From PBB1 sp043749095 (GTDB lineage: Bacteria; Pseudomonadota; Gammaproteobacteria; Burkholderiales; Burkholderiaceae_C), in the NCBI GenBank assembly GCA_043749095.1, contig JAYVEB010000247.1:1-10432 (forward strand): DNA of 10,432 nucleotides. Reading direction: 5' to 3'. Positions 1 through 7,860 of the stretch are shown here, one piece after another (within the stretch, counting starts at the first letter, position 1; every line of letters starts with the position of its first letter). A model generated the notes under the pieces. It ran no database searches. It had not been told where the DNA came from and saw only the letters and a list, made by a program, of their open reading frames with translations. The position numbers were made by a program, and so were the translations under genes.

Positions 1-207
1 CCCCTTGGCACGCTCGAGAAAATCGCTCCTGCGCGATTCTGGAAGCTCGGAAATCAAGCCATCATTTTGGAATATTCCTGCCGCCCAGACTCCTAGGTCT
101 GATGCTGCGTCGCAACAAGCATTCGCATGCCGAACAGAGAACCTGGAGAACAGCAAATCACGCCGACGAGCCGAGAGCGCGCCCGTCCCAAGTGGCGCCT
201 GCTCCGC
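1..207. other. Intergenic region downstream of the efflux operon, no gene recognised
   Basis: No convincing coding region is present. Open frames that cross it continue antisense into the channel gene and look like shadows. The stretch around 50-80 is visibly more A/T-rich than the rest of the window and contains a perfect 10-bp palindrome (GGAATATTCC, 69-78). A 5-bp stem CAGAC/GTCTG with a 6-nt loop lies at 86-101. The A/T-rich part could belong to the control region of a gene beyond the left edge, but nothing in the window shows this. Confidence 0.4.
19..40 (-). terminator. Weak terminator-like hairpin downstream of the efflux operon
   Basis: On the minus strand the bases AATCGC and GCGATT (38-33 and 26-21) form a perfect 6-bp stem around a 6-nt loop (GCAGGA). 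The stem can be extended by a G-U and an A-U pair, and TTTTC follows. It lies about 170 nt after the stop of the outer-membrane channel gene, so it could end the operon transcript. The stem is short and the T-run is brief, so this is only a candidate. Confidence 0.25.
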
Positions 208-1611
208 TCACACGGGCTGCCAGCGCCCGGCGATGTTCTTCAGCAGCTGGTTGACCGCGGCGAGCTGGCGGTTGCGCACCGACAGCAGGGTGTTCTCGCT
301 GCTGAGCGCCGCCGTCTGGGCCACCACCACGTTGAGGTAACTCACCGTGCCAGCGCGGTACTGCTCCAGCGTGATGTCGAGGTTGCTTTGCGCCGCTTGC
401 AGGGCCTCGCTCTGCCATTGCGCCTCCTGCTGCAGCTGCTGCGCAAGCGCCAGGTTGTCCTCGACTTCCTGCAACGCGGTGAGCACGGCCTGGCGGTAGG
501 CCGACGTGGCCTGATCGGCCGCAGCCGTGGCCTGCGCGCTGGCGAGTTGGCGCTGGCCGCCATCGAAGATGGCCTGGGTCAGCGTGGGGCCGAGCGACCA
601 CAGCAGGTTGGGCGCGCTGAAAAGATTGGCCAGCGAGGCGCCGCGAAAGCCCGCGCTGGCCGACAGTGTCAGATCGGGGAAGAAGGCGGCGTCGGCCACG
701 CCAATCTGGGCATAGGCTGCGGCCACCCGGTGCTGTGCCGCAGCGATGTCGGGGCGACGCTGCAGCAGCGACGCCGGCAGCATCGGTGGCACCTCGGGCA
801 CCAGCGGCAGGCTGGCGTTGCGTTCCAGCGCCAGCGATGCCGGCGGCGCGCCAAGCAGCATGGCAATCGCATGCTCGAGCTGCGCCCGTTGCGCCGTCAG
901 GTCGGCGGACTGGGCCTGCGCCGACTTGAGCTGGGTCTGCGCCTGCAGCACATCGGTGCGTGCGGCGACGCCACCGTCGTAGCGCACTTGCGTCAACGCC
1001 AGCGACTGCTGGTAGGCCGCGACGCTGCGGGCCAGCACCGACAACTGCGCGTCGGCAGTGCGCAATGACAGGTAGGTCTGGACCAGCAGCGCCTGAGCCG
1101 ACAGACGCACCGCGGCAAGGTCATCGGCGCTGGCCTGGAACGACGCCTGGGCGCCGGTTCTGCCTTCAGACAACCGCCCCCAAAGGTCGATCTCCCAACT
1201 GGCAGTGGCTGTCAGGTTCAGGCTGTTGACAGGCTTGGACGATCGTTCGGAGTTGGTCGAGCCTGGCGTTTGGTTGCGGGTCGCTCCGGCGCCGAGGGTC
1301 AGCGTGGGCAGCAGCGCCGTGCGACTCGCCTCGTACAGGGCCCGGGCACTGGCCACGGCGGACAACGAGGACTTCAGGTTCTCGTTGCCGATCACCAACT
1401 TCCGTTGCAGGTCGTCGAGCAGAGGATCGCTGAAAAGCGTCCACCATTCATCGGGCACCGCGGTGGCGACGGCATGCCTCCAGTCGGCAGACTCCTTGTA
1501 CTGCGCCGCTGGCGCCACCGGCGGCGGCGGGTCGACGTGGGTGACCGCACAAGCGGCCATCAGCATGGCCGCAGCGAGAGGCAACAGCGTCGAAGGGATT
1601 CGATGGTTCAT
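208..1611 (-). CDS. NodT/OprM-family outer-membrane efflux channel lipoprotein (OpmB-like)
   Basis: This 467-residue protein is the outer-membrane channel of the tripartite pump, through which substrates leave the cell. The N-terminus is a lipoprotein signal: a hydrophobic stretch at about residues 8-20 ends in a lipobox LMAAC with Cys21 as the predicted lipidated residue. The mature part shows the two tandem OEP repeats of TolC/OprM proteins, at about 58-255 and 283-460. Family landmarks include WWTLFSDPLLDDL (56-68), RYDGGVAARTDVLQAQTQL (210-228), LLQRRPDIAAAQHR (282-295), the FPDLTL segment (311-316) and QYRAGTVSYLNVV (417-429). The length is normal for the family. It is the last gene of the operon; its ATG lies 6 nt after the mdtC stop, with no convincing Shine-Dalgarno sequence, so coupling to mdtC is likely. 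The position matches opmB in Pseudomonas muxABC-opmB. The family is certain; the exact orthology is inferred from gene order. Confidence 0.95.
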   Translation of the reverse strand: MNHRIPSTLLPLAAAMLMAACAVTHVDPPPPVAPAAQYKESADWRHAVATAVPDEWWTLFSDPLLDDLQRKLVIGNENLKSSLSAVASARALYEASRTALLPTLTLGAGATRNQTPGSTNSERSSKPVNSLNLTATASWEIDLWGRLSEGRTGAQASFQASADDLAAVRLSAQALLVQTYLSLRTADAQLSVLARSVAAYQQSLALTQVRYDGGVAARTDVLQAQTQLKSAQAQSADLTAQRAQLEHAIAMLLGAPPASLALERNASLPLVPEVPPMLPASLLQRRPDIAAAQHRVAAAYAQIGVADAAFFPDLTLSASAGFRGASLANLFSAPNLLWSLGPTLTQAIFDGGQRQLASAQATAAADQATSAYRQAVLTALQEVEDNLALAQQLQQEAQWQSEALQAAQSNLDITLEQYRAGTVSYLNVVVAQTAALSSENTLLSVRNRQLAAVNQLLKNIAGRWQPV

Positions 1612-1617
1612 GGCGTT

Positions 1618-4600
1618 CTAGGCAGATGCCATTTGAATGGGCGACGCGCGTTGGGCCCGCCGCGCTCGCCAGCGCTTCGCGCTCAACCGGTCCATCAGCA
1701 CGAACACCACCGGCGTCGTGTACAGCGTCAGCAACTGGCTGAGGATCAGCCCGCCGACGATCGCGATGCCCAGCGGCTGGCGCAATTCAGCGCCGTCGCC
1801 GGTGCCGAATAGTGAAGGGACGGCCAGCGGCACGGCGCCGAAGATCGCAGCGAAGGTCGTCATCAGGATAGGCCGCAGCCGCAGGTTGGCGGCGCGGTAG
1901 ATCGCCGCCCCTGCGCTGACTTGGCCCTCGCGCTGCCGGCCGATGGCGAAGTCGATCATCATGATCGCGTTCTTCTTGACGATGCCGATCAGCAGGATCA
2001 CCGCGATCAACGCGATGATCGAGAAGTCCGTGTTGAACAGCATCAGCGCGAGCAGCGCACCGACACCGGCCGACGGCAGCGTGGACAGGATCGTCACCGG
2101 ATGGATCAGGCTCTCGTACAGCATGCCCAGCACCAGATAGATCGCGACGATGGCGGCCAGGATCAGCAAGGGTTGCGATGACAGCGACTGCTGGAAGGCA
2201 TTGGCCGTGCCCTGGAAGCCGCCGCGCAACGCTACCGGCACGCCCAGTTCAGTCATCGCAATCCCGATGGCCGTGGTGGCGTCTGACAGCGACACGCCTG
2301 TGGGCAGGTTGAAGCTGATCGTCGAGGCTGGCGAGCCGCTCTGGTGATTGACGGACAGCGGGGTGTTGGTGGTTTCCACCCGTGCGATGGTCGACAGCGG
2401 CACCTGCGCACCCGAACTGCTGGTGACGTAGAAATGGTTCAGCGTCTGCGGTCCCTGCAGGTATTGCGGCGCCAGCTCCATGACCACGCGGTACTGGTTC
2501 AGCGCGTTGTAGATCACCCCTACCTGGCGCTGGCCGAAGGCGTTGTTCAAGGCAGTGTCTAGGTTGCTGACCGTGACCCCGAGCCGTGCTGCGGCATCGC
2601 GGTCGATCACCAGCGAGGTCTGCATTCCCTTGTCCTGCTGATCGGTATTGACGTCGGTCAACTCGGGCAGCTGCGACAGCGCGTTGCGCACCCGAGGCTC
2701 CCAGGTGCGCAAGGTGTCCACGTCGTCGGCCTGCAGCGTGTACTGGTACTGCGCGTTCGAGGGGCGGCCGCCGATGCGGATGTCCTGCACCGGCGCGAAA
2801 TACAGGTTGGCGCCAGGCTCGTGGCTGAGCTTGTCGCGCAGGCGCGCCACCACGGCATCGGCCGACAGCTTGCGCTCGTCAAGCGGCTTGAGGGTGATGT
2901 AGAAGTTGGCCGAGTTGCTCTGGCCGCCGCCGGTCGAGCCGCTGACGTTCGCCACTGCCGGGTCGGCTTGCACGATGGCCATGAACTTGTCGACCCGGGC
3001 CTGCATGGTCTGGAACGAGCTGCCCTGGTCGGCCTGCACGCCACCGACCAGCGAGCCGGTGTCCTGCTGCGGAAAGAAGGTCTTGGGGATCGTCGTGTAG
3101 AGGTAGACGTTGAGCGCGACCACGCCCAGCAGGGCCAGCAGGGCCACCGGCTGGTGGCGCAGCGCCCAGATCAGCGAGTGCCGGTAACCGCGCACCATGG
3201 CCTGCGTGATGCGCGCCAGCAGCTGTCCAATGCGACCTGGCGCGCGCTTCTCGGCACGAGGCTTGAGCAGTATCGCGGCCATCATGGGCGTGGTCGTCAG
3301 CGACACCACCATCGACACCAGGATGGATGCCGACAGCACGACGGCGAACTCGCGGAACAGCCGACCCACGATGCCGCCCATCAGCAGCAGCGGGATGAAG
3401 ACCGCAATCAGGCTGAGGGAGATCGACACCACGGTGAAGCCGATCTCGCGCGCGCCTTTCAGCGCCGCCTCACGGGGCGCCATGCCGCGCTCGATGTAGC
3501 GCGTGATGTTCTCCAGCACCACGATGGCATCGTCGACGACGAAGCCGGTGGCCACCGTCAAGGCCATGGCCGACAGGTTGTCCAGGCTGTAGCCGCACAG
3601 GTACATCACACCGAAGGTGCCCAGCAGCGAGACCGGCACGGCCACAGCGGGGATCACGGTGGCGCGCCAGCTGCGCAGGAACAGCAGCACGACGAGGACG
3701 ACCAGCCCGATCGAGATCGCCATGGCCCGCTCGACCTCTCGCAACGACGCGCGGATCGTCGGCGTCCGGTCACTGATCACCTTGAGGTCAATGGCACCGG
3801 GGATCGATGCCTGCATGCGCGGCAGGATGTCACGCACCCGCTGCACCGTCTCGATGATGTTGGCGCCCGGCTCCTTCAGAAGAAAGAGCACCACCGCGGG
3901 CTTGCCGTTGGACAGCCCGTAATTGCGCACGTCCTGCACCGAATCGACGACCTGGGCCACATCACGCAGTCTCACCGCTGCGCCATCGCGGTAGCTCAAC
4001 AACACCGGCGCGTATGCGGCAGCCGTCAGCGCCTGGTCGTTGGCGCCGATCTGCCAGCTGTGGTCGCCATCCTCCACCGACCCCTTGGGCCGATTGGCGT
4101 TGGTGGCGGTGATCGCGAGGCGCACCTGGTCGAGCGAGATGCCCTTGGATGCCAGCTTGTCGGGATCGAGCTCGACGCGGACCGCCGGCAAGGCGCCGCC
4201 GCCGACATTGACCTGCCCGACCCCCCGCACCTGCGACAGGCGCTGCGCCAGCACGGTGGAGGCCGCGTCGTACATCTGGCCGCGCGTCAGCGTGTCAGAG
4301 GTGAGCGCGATGATCATGATCGGCGCCGCGGCCGGGTTCACCTTGCGGTAGGTCGGATTGCCGGGCATGCCGGTCGGCAGCAGCGTGCGGGCCGCGTTGA
4401 TGGCCGCCTGCACGTCACGGGCGGCGCCATTGATGTCGCGGTCCAGGTCGAACTGCAGCGTGATGTTGGTCGAGCCCAGCGACGAGCGCGAGGTGATCTC
4501 GTTGAGTCCGGCGATCGTGCCCAGCGCGCGCTCCAGCGGGGTGGAGACGGTCGCTGCCATCGTGTCGGGATTCGCACCCGGCAACGACGCACTGACCGAG

Positions 4601-4734
4601 ATGGTCGGGAAGTCCACCTGCGGCAACGGCGCAATCGGCAGCAGCTGAAAACCGAGCAGCCCCGCCAGCGCGATGCCGAAGGTGATCAGCGTGGTGGCCA
4701 CCGGCCGGTGGATGAAGGGTGCAGAAATGCTCAT
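1618..4734 (-). CDS. mdtC: MdtC-type RND multidrug efflux permease subunit
   Basis: This is a 1038-residue inner-membrane RND (HAE1) proton/drug antiporter, the size of E. coli MdtC. The N-terminus APFIHRPVATTL followed by PLPQVDFPTISVSASLPGA is MdtC-like, as is FDLDRDINGAARDVQAAINA (95-114). The first transmembrane helix spans about 13-31. TM4 carries the paired proton-relay aspartates D401 and D402 (GFVVDDAIVVLENI). TM10 carries K920/K921 in IGIVKKNAIMMIDFA. FFPQQDTG (553-560) begins the second periplasmic half. I start at the internal ATG (4734), ten codons into the longest frame, because this matches the family N-terminus and gives an ATGA overlap with the mdtB stop. There is no clear Shine-Dalgarno sequence, so reinitiation after mdtB is likely. 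In E. coli MdtC pairs with MdtB in an MdtB2C heterotrimer; the same is inferred here. The substrate range cannot be read from the sequence. Confidence 0.96.
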   Translation of the reverse strand: MSISAPFIHRPVATTLITFGIALAGLLGFQLLPIAPLPQVDFPTISVSASLPGANPDTMAATVSTPLERALGTIAGLNEITSRSSLGSTNITLQFDLDRDINGAARDVQAAINAARTLLPTGMPGNPTYRKVNPAAAPIMIIALTSDTLTRGQMYDAASTVLAQRLSQVRGVGQVNVGGGALPAVRVELDPDKLASKGISLDQVRLAITATNANRPKGSVEDGDHSWQIGANDQALTAAAYAPVLLSYRDGAAVRLRDVAQVVDSVQDVRNYGLSNGKPAVVLFLLKEPGANIIETVQRVRDILPRMQASIPGAIDLKVISDRTPTIRASLREVERAMAISIGLVVLVVLLFLRSWRATVIPAVAVPVSLLGTFGVMYLCGYSLDNLSAMALTVATGFVVDDAIVVLENITRYIERGMAPREAALKGAREIGFTVVSISLSLIAVFIPLLLMGGIVGRLFREFAVVLSASILVSMVVSLTTTPMMAAILLKPRAEKRAPGRIGQLLARITQAMVRGYRHSLIWALRHQPVALLALLGVVALNVYLYTTIPKTFFPQQDTGSLVGGVQADQGSSFQTMQARVDKFMAIVQADPAVANVSGSTGGGQSNSANFYITLKPLDERKLSADAVVARLRDKLSHEPGANLYFAPVQDIRIGGRPSNAQYQYTLQADDVDTLRTWEPRVRNALSQLPELTDVNTDQQDKGMQTSLVIDRDAAARLGVTVSNLDTALNNAFGQRQVGVIYNALNQYRVVMELAPQYLQGPQTLNHFYVTSSSGAQVPLSTIARVETTNTPLSVNHQSGSPASTISFNLPTGVSLSDATTAIGIAMTELGVPVALRGGFQGTANAFQQSLSSQPLLILAAIVAIYLVLGMLYESLIHPVTILSTLPSAGVGALLALMLFNTDFSIIALIAVILLIGIVKKNAIMMIDFAIGRQREGQVSAGAAIYRAANLRLRPILMTTFAAIFGAVPLAVPSLFGTGDGAELRQPLGIAIVGGLILSQLLTLYTTPVVFVLMDRLSAKRWRARRAQRASPIQMASA
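1949..1991. repeat. 43-bp direct repeat, copy in mdtC
   Basis: This segment is identical over 43 bases to 5032-5074 in mdtB. It encodes the TM10 lysine motif (GIVKKNAIMMIDF). It reflects the shared ancestry of the two permeases. Confidence 0.9.
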
Positions 4735-7700
4735 ACAGCAGCCACACGGCCGGCTTGCCACGCTTTCAGCCTTTGCGCCTGGCGGGCGAAGCCGAGGTAG
4801 ATCACCGGCGTGGTGAACAGCGTCAGCAGCTGGCTGACGATCAGACCACCGACCATCGTCACGCCCAGCGGGTGGCGCAGCTCATGGCCCGCACCGGTGC
4901 CGAGCATCAGCGGCAGCGCGCCCAGCAGCGCCGCCATCGTCGTCATGAGGATCGGCCGGAAACGCAGCAGGCACGCCTTGTGGATCGCCTCGCGCGGGGC
5001 CAGGCCCTCCTCGCGCTCGGCATAGAGCGCAAAGTCGATCATCATGATCGCGTTCTTCTTGACGATGCCGATCAACAGCACGATGCCGATGATGCCGACC
5101 ACGCCCAGGTCCTGCCCCGCCACCAGCAGCGCCAGCAAGGCGCCGAGGCCCGCCGACGGCAGCGTGGACAGGATGGTGATCGGGTGGATGTAGCTCTCGT
5201 AGAGCACGCCGAGCACGATGTACATCGTGACCACCGCGGCCAGGATCAGCAGCAGCGTGCTGCTGAGCGACGATCGAAACGCCTCCGCTGCGCCCTGGAA
5301 ACTGGTTTCGACGCTCGGCGGCAGGTCGAGGCTGGCTTCCTCGGCCTTGATCGCGTCCACCGCATGGCCCAGCGAAGCTCCAGGCGCGAGGTTGAACGAC
5401 ACCGTGGCCGACGGGAACTGCGCCACATGGTTGATCGCGAGCGCCGCAGGCCGCTCCAGCACCTGCGCCACCGACGACAGCGGCACCTGCACCTGCGTGG
5501 TGATGCCACTCGCATTGGTGGTGGTCCCCGGCAGGTAGAGATCCGAAATCGCCGTCGGGCCGCGACCCAGACCGGGCGCAGCCTCCAGCACCACGCGGTA
5601 CTGGCTGGATCGCGTGTAGATCGTGGAGATCAGACGTTGACCGAACGCGTTGTAAAGCGCGGCGTCGATGGCCGCGACGGTGACGCCGAGCCGGCCTGCG
5701 GCTTCACGGTCGATCTGCACGTAGGCCTGCTGGCCTTGCTCCTGCAGGTCGCTCGCCACATCCACCAGATCGGGCAATGTGCGCAGGCGTTCGAGCAGCC
5801 GGTTGGTGCTGGTCGCCAGTTCCTTCGCATCGGACGAGCTGAGCAGGAACTGGTACTGGGTCTTGGAGACGCGGTCCTCGATGGTCAGGTCCTGCACCGG
5901 CTGCATGTAGGCGGTGATGCCCGGCACATGCGCTGTGGCATCGGCCAGGCGGCGGATCACCTCGGACGCCGACGCGTGGCGCTGCGCAAAAGGCTTCAGC
6001 GTGATCTGCATGCGCCCAGTGTTCAGCGTGGCGTTGGCGCCGTCGACGCCAATGAAGGACGCGAGATGGTCCACGTCCGGGTCTTTCAGGATCGCATCGG
6101 CCAGCGCCTGCTGGCGCGTCGCCATGGCGCCGAATGAGGTCGTCTGCGTCGCCTCGGTGATGACCTGGATCAGACCGGTGTCCTGCACCGGAAAGAACCC
6201 CTTGGGCACGACCACGTAAAGCAGCCCGGTCAAGGCCAGCGTCAGCGCAAACACGCCGAGCGTGGCGCGGGGACGGTCCAGCACCCAGTTGAGCGCGTTG
6301 CCGTAGCTGGCCACCATCGCATCGAAGCGCTGCGTGAACCACGCGCCGACGCCGCTGTGGCTGCGCTCGCGCTCGGGGCGCAGCAGCCGCGCACTCATCA
6401 TCGGCGTCAGGGTCAGCGAGACAAAGGCCGAGATCAGGATAGCCACCGCCAGCGTGATCGCTAACTCGTGGAACAGCCGGCCCACCACATCGCCCATGAA
6501 TAGCAGCGGGATCAGCACCGCCAGCAGCGACACCGTCAGCGAAATGATCGTGAAGCCGATCTGCTGGCTGCCCTTCAGCGCCGCCTGCATCGGCGAGTCG
6601 CCTTCTTCAACGAAGCGCGCGATGTTCTCGATCATCACGATCGCATCGTCGACGACAAAGCCGGTGGAGATCACCAGCGCCATCAGCGTCAGGTTGTTGA
6701 TCGAGAACCCCGCCAGGTAGATGACGCCGAAGGTGCCGACCAGGCTCAGCGGCACCGCCACGCTCGGGATCACCGTGGCACTGGCGCTGCGCAGGAACAG
6801 GAAGATCACCATCACCACCAGCGCCACCGCCAGCAGCAATTCGACCTCGGTGTCGTCCACCGACGCGCGGATGGTCGTGGTGCGGTCGGCGATGACCTGC
6901 ACATCGACCGATGCCGGCAGCGAGGCCTGCAGCTTGGGCAGCAGGGCCTTGACGCGGTCGACCGTCTGGATCACGTTGGCGCCCGGCTGGCGCTGCACGT
7001 TGAGGATCACGCCCGGGGTGCGATCCGACCACGCCGCCAGCCGCAGGTTTTCGGCATCGTCGACGATCTGCGACACGTCCTTCAGCCGCAGCGGATTGCC
7101 GTTCTTCCAGGCAATGATCAGGTCCTGGTATTCGGTCGCGGACTTCAGCTGGTCGTTGGCGTCGATGGTCGAGGCCCGCTGCGCGCCGTCGAAGCTGCCC
7201 TTGGCCTGGTTGACGTTGGCCGCGACGATGGCGGTGCGCACGTCTTCGAGCGACAGGCCCAGCGAGGCCAGGGCCTGTGGATTCGCCCGTATACGCACCG
7301 CCGGGCGCCGACCGCCCGCGATGCTGACCAGCCCGACGCCCTCGACCTGTGAGAGCTTGGGCGCCAGGCGGTTTTCGGCCAGGTCGTGCAGCTTGATCAC
7401 CGGCAGTGACGGTGACGTCACCGCGATGGTCAACACCGGCGCGTCGGCCGGGTTGACCTTGCTGTAGATCGGCGGCATCGGCAGGTCGCTGGGCAACAGG
7501 TTGGTGCCGGCGTTGATCGCCGCCTGCACCTCCTGCTCAGCCACGTCGAGCGACAGCCCGAGCGAGAAGCGCAGCGTGATCACCGAGGCGCCGCCCGAGC
7601 TGCTGCTCGTCATCTGATTCAGCCCCGGCATCTGCCCGAACTGGCGTTCCAGCGGCGCCGTCACCGAGGTGGACATCACGTCCGGGCTGGCGCCCGGGTA

Positions 7701-7850
7701 CAGCGTCGTGACCTGGATCGTCGGGTAGTCCACCTCGGGCAATGCCGACAGCGGCATCAGGCGGTAGGCCAGCAGCCCGGCCAGCAGGATCGCCAGCATC
7801 GGCAGCGAGGTGGCGACCGGGCGTTCGATGAACAGGCGCGACGGGTTCAT
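4731..7850 (-). CDS. mdtB: MdtB-type RND multidrug efflux permease subunit
   Basis: This is a 1039-residue inner-membrane RND permease, one residue shorter than E. coli MdtB (1040). The N-terminal block PSRLFIERPVATSL, then LPEVDYPTIQVTTLYPGASPD, is typical of MdtB rather than MdtC. TM4 contains D401/D402 (GFVVDDAIVMIENI) and TM10 contains K931/K932 (IGIVKKNAIMMIDFAL), so the proton-relay residues are intact. GFFPVQDTG (551-559) marks the start of the second repeat. The pump is expected to capture substrate from the periplasm or outer leaflet and hand it to the adaptor and channel. The frame stays open to an ATG at 7937, but I choose the ATG at 7850: the extra 29 residues are Arg/Ala-rich and lie inside the 3' end of mdtA, whereas the family alignment begins at 7850. 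The gap to mdtA is then 10 nt. No strong Shine-Dalgarno sequence is visible. The 3' end overlaps mdtC by 4 nt. Confidence 0.96.
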   Translation of the reverse strand: MNPSRLFIERPVATSLPMLAILLAGLLAYRLMPLSALPEVDYPTIQVTTLYPGASPDVMSTSVTAPLERQFGQMPGLNQMTSSSSGGASVITLRFSLGLSLDVAEQEVQAAINAGTNLLPSDLPMPPIYSKVNPADAPVLTIAVTSPSLPVIKLHDLAENRLAPKLSQVEGVGLVSIAGGRRPAVRIRANPQALASLGLSLEDVRTAIVAANVNQAKGSFDGAQRASTIDANDQLKSATEYQDLIIAWKNGNPLRLKDVSQIVDDAENLRLAAWSDRTPGVILNVQRQPGANVIQTVDRVKALLPKLQASLPASVDVQVIADRTTTIRASVDDTEVELLLAVALVVMVIFLFLRSASATVIPSVAVPLSLVGTFGVIYLAGFSINNLTLMALVISTGFVVDDAIVMIENIARFVEEGDSPMQAALKGSQQIGFTIISLTVSLLAVLIPLLFMGDVVGRLFHELAITLAVAILISAFVSLTLTPMMSARLLRPERERSHSGVGAWFTQRFDAMVASYGNALNWVLDRPRATLGVFALTLALTGLLYVVVPKGFFPVQDTGLIQVITEATQTTSFGAMATRQQALADAILKDPDVDHLASFIGVDGANATLNTGRMQITLKPFAQRHASASEVIRRLADATAHVPGITAYMQPVQDLTIEDRVSKTQYQFLLSSSDAKELATSTNRLLERLRTLPDLVDVASDLQEQGQQAYVQIDREAAGRLGVTVAAIDAALYNAFGQRLISTIYTRSSQYRVVLEAAPGLGRGPTAISDLYLPGTTTNASGITTQVQVPLSSVAQVLERPAALAINHVAQFPSATVSFNLAPGASLGHAVDAIKAEEASLDLPPSVETSFQGAAEAFRSSLSSTLLLILAAVVTMYIVLGVLYESYIHPITILSTLPSAGLGALLALLVAGQDLGVVGIIGIVLLIGIVKKNAIMMIDFALYAEREEGLAPREAIHKACLLRFRPILMTTMAALLGALPLMLGTGAGHELRHPLGVTMVGGLIVSQLLTLFTTPVIYLGFARQAQRLKAWQAGRVAAV
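5032..5074. repeat. 43-bp direct repeat, copy in mdtB
   Basis: This is the second copy of the identical segment at 1949-1991, in the same orientation and at the same codon phase, about 3.1 kb away. Confidence 0.9.
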
Positions 7851-7860
7851 GGCGCGGCGA

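Noticed and set aside
127..1068. 313-residue plus-strand open frame
   Set aside because: It is antisense to the channel gene, Arg/Gln-rich and without motifs.
4735..4761. Longer mdtC start at 4761
   Set aside because: The nine extra residues do not match MdtC proteins; the ATG at 4734 gives the family N-terminus and an ATGA overlap.
2821..4800. 659-residue plus-strand open frame
   Set aside because: It lies wholly antisense to mdtC and its translation is rich in His, Arg, Gln and Asp with no family features. It is a shadow caused by high GC.
4719..6137. 472-residue plus-strand open frame
   Set aside because: It is antisense to mdtB and has the same low-complexity Arg/His/Gln/Asp composition, with no recognisable domains.
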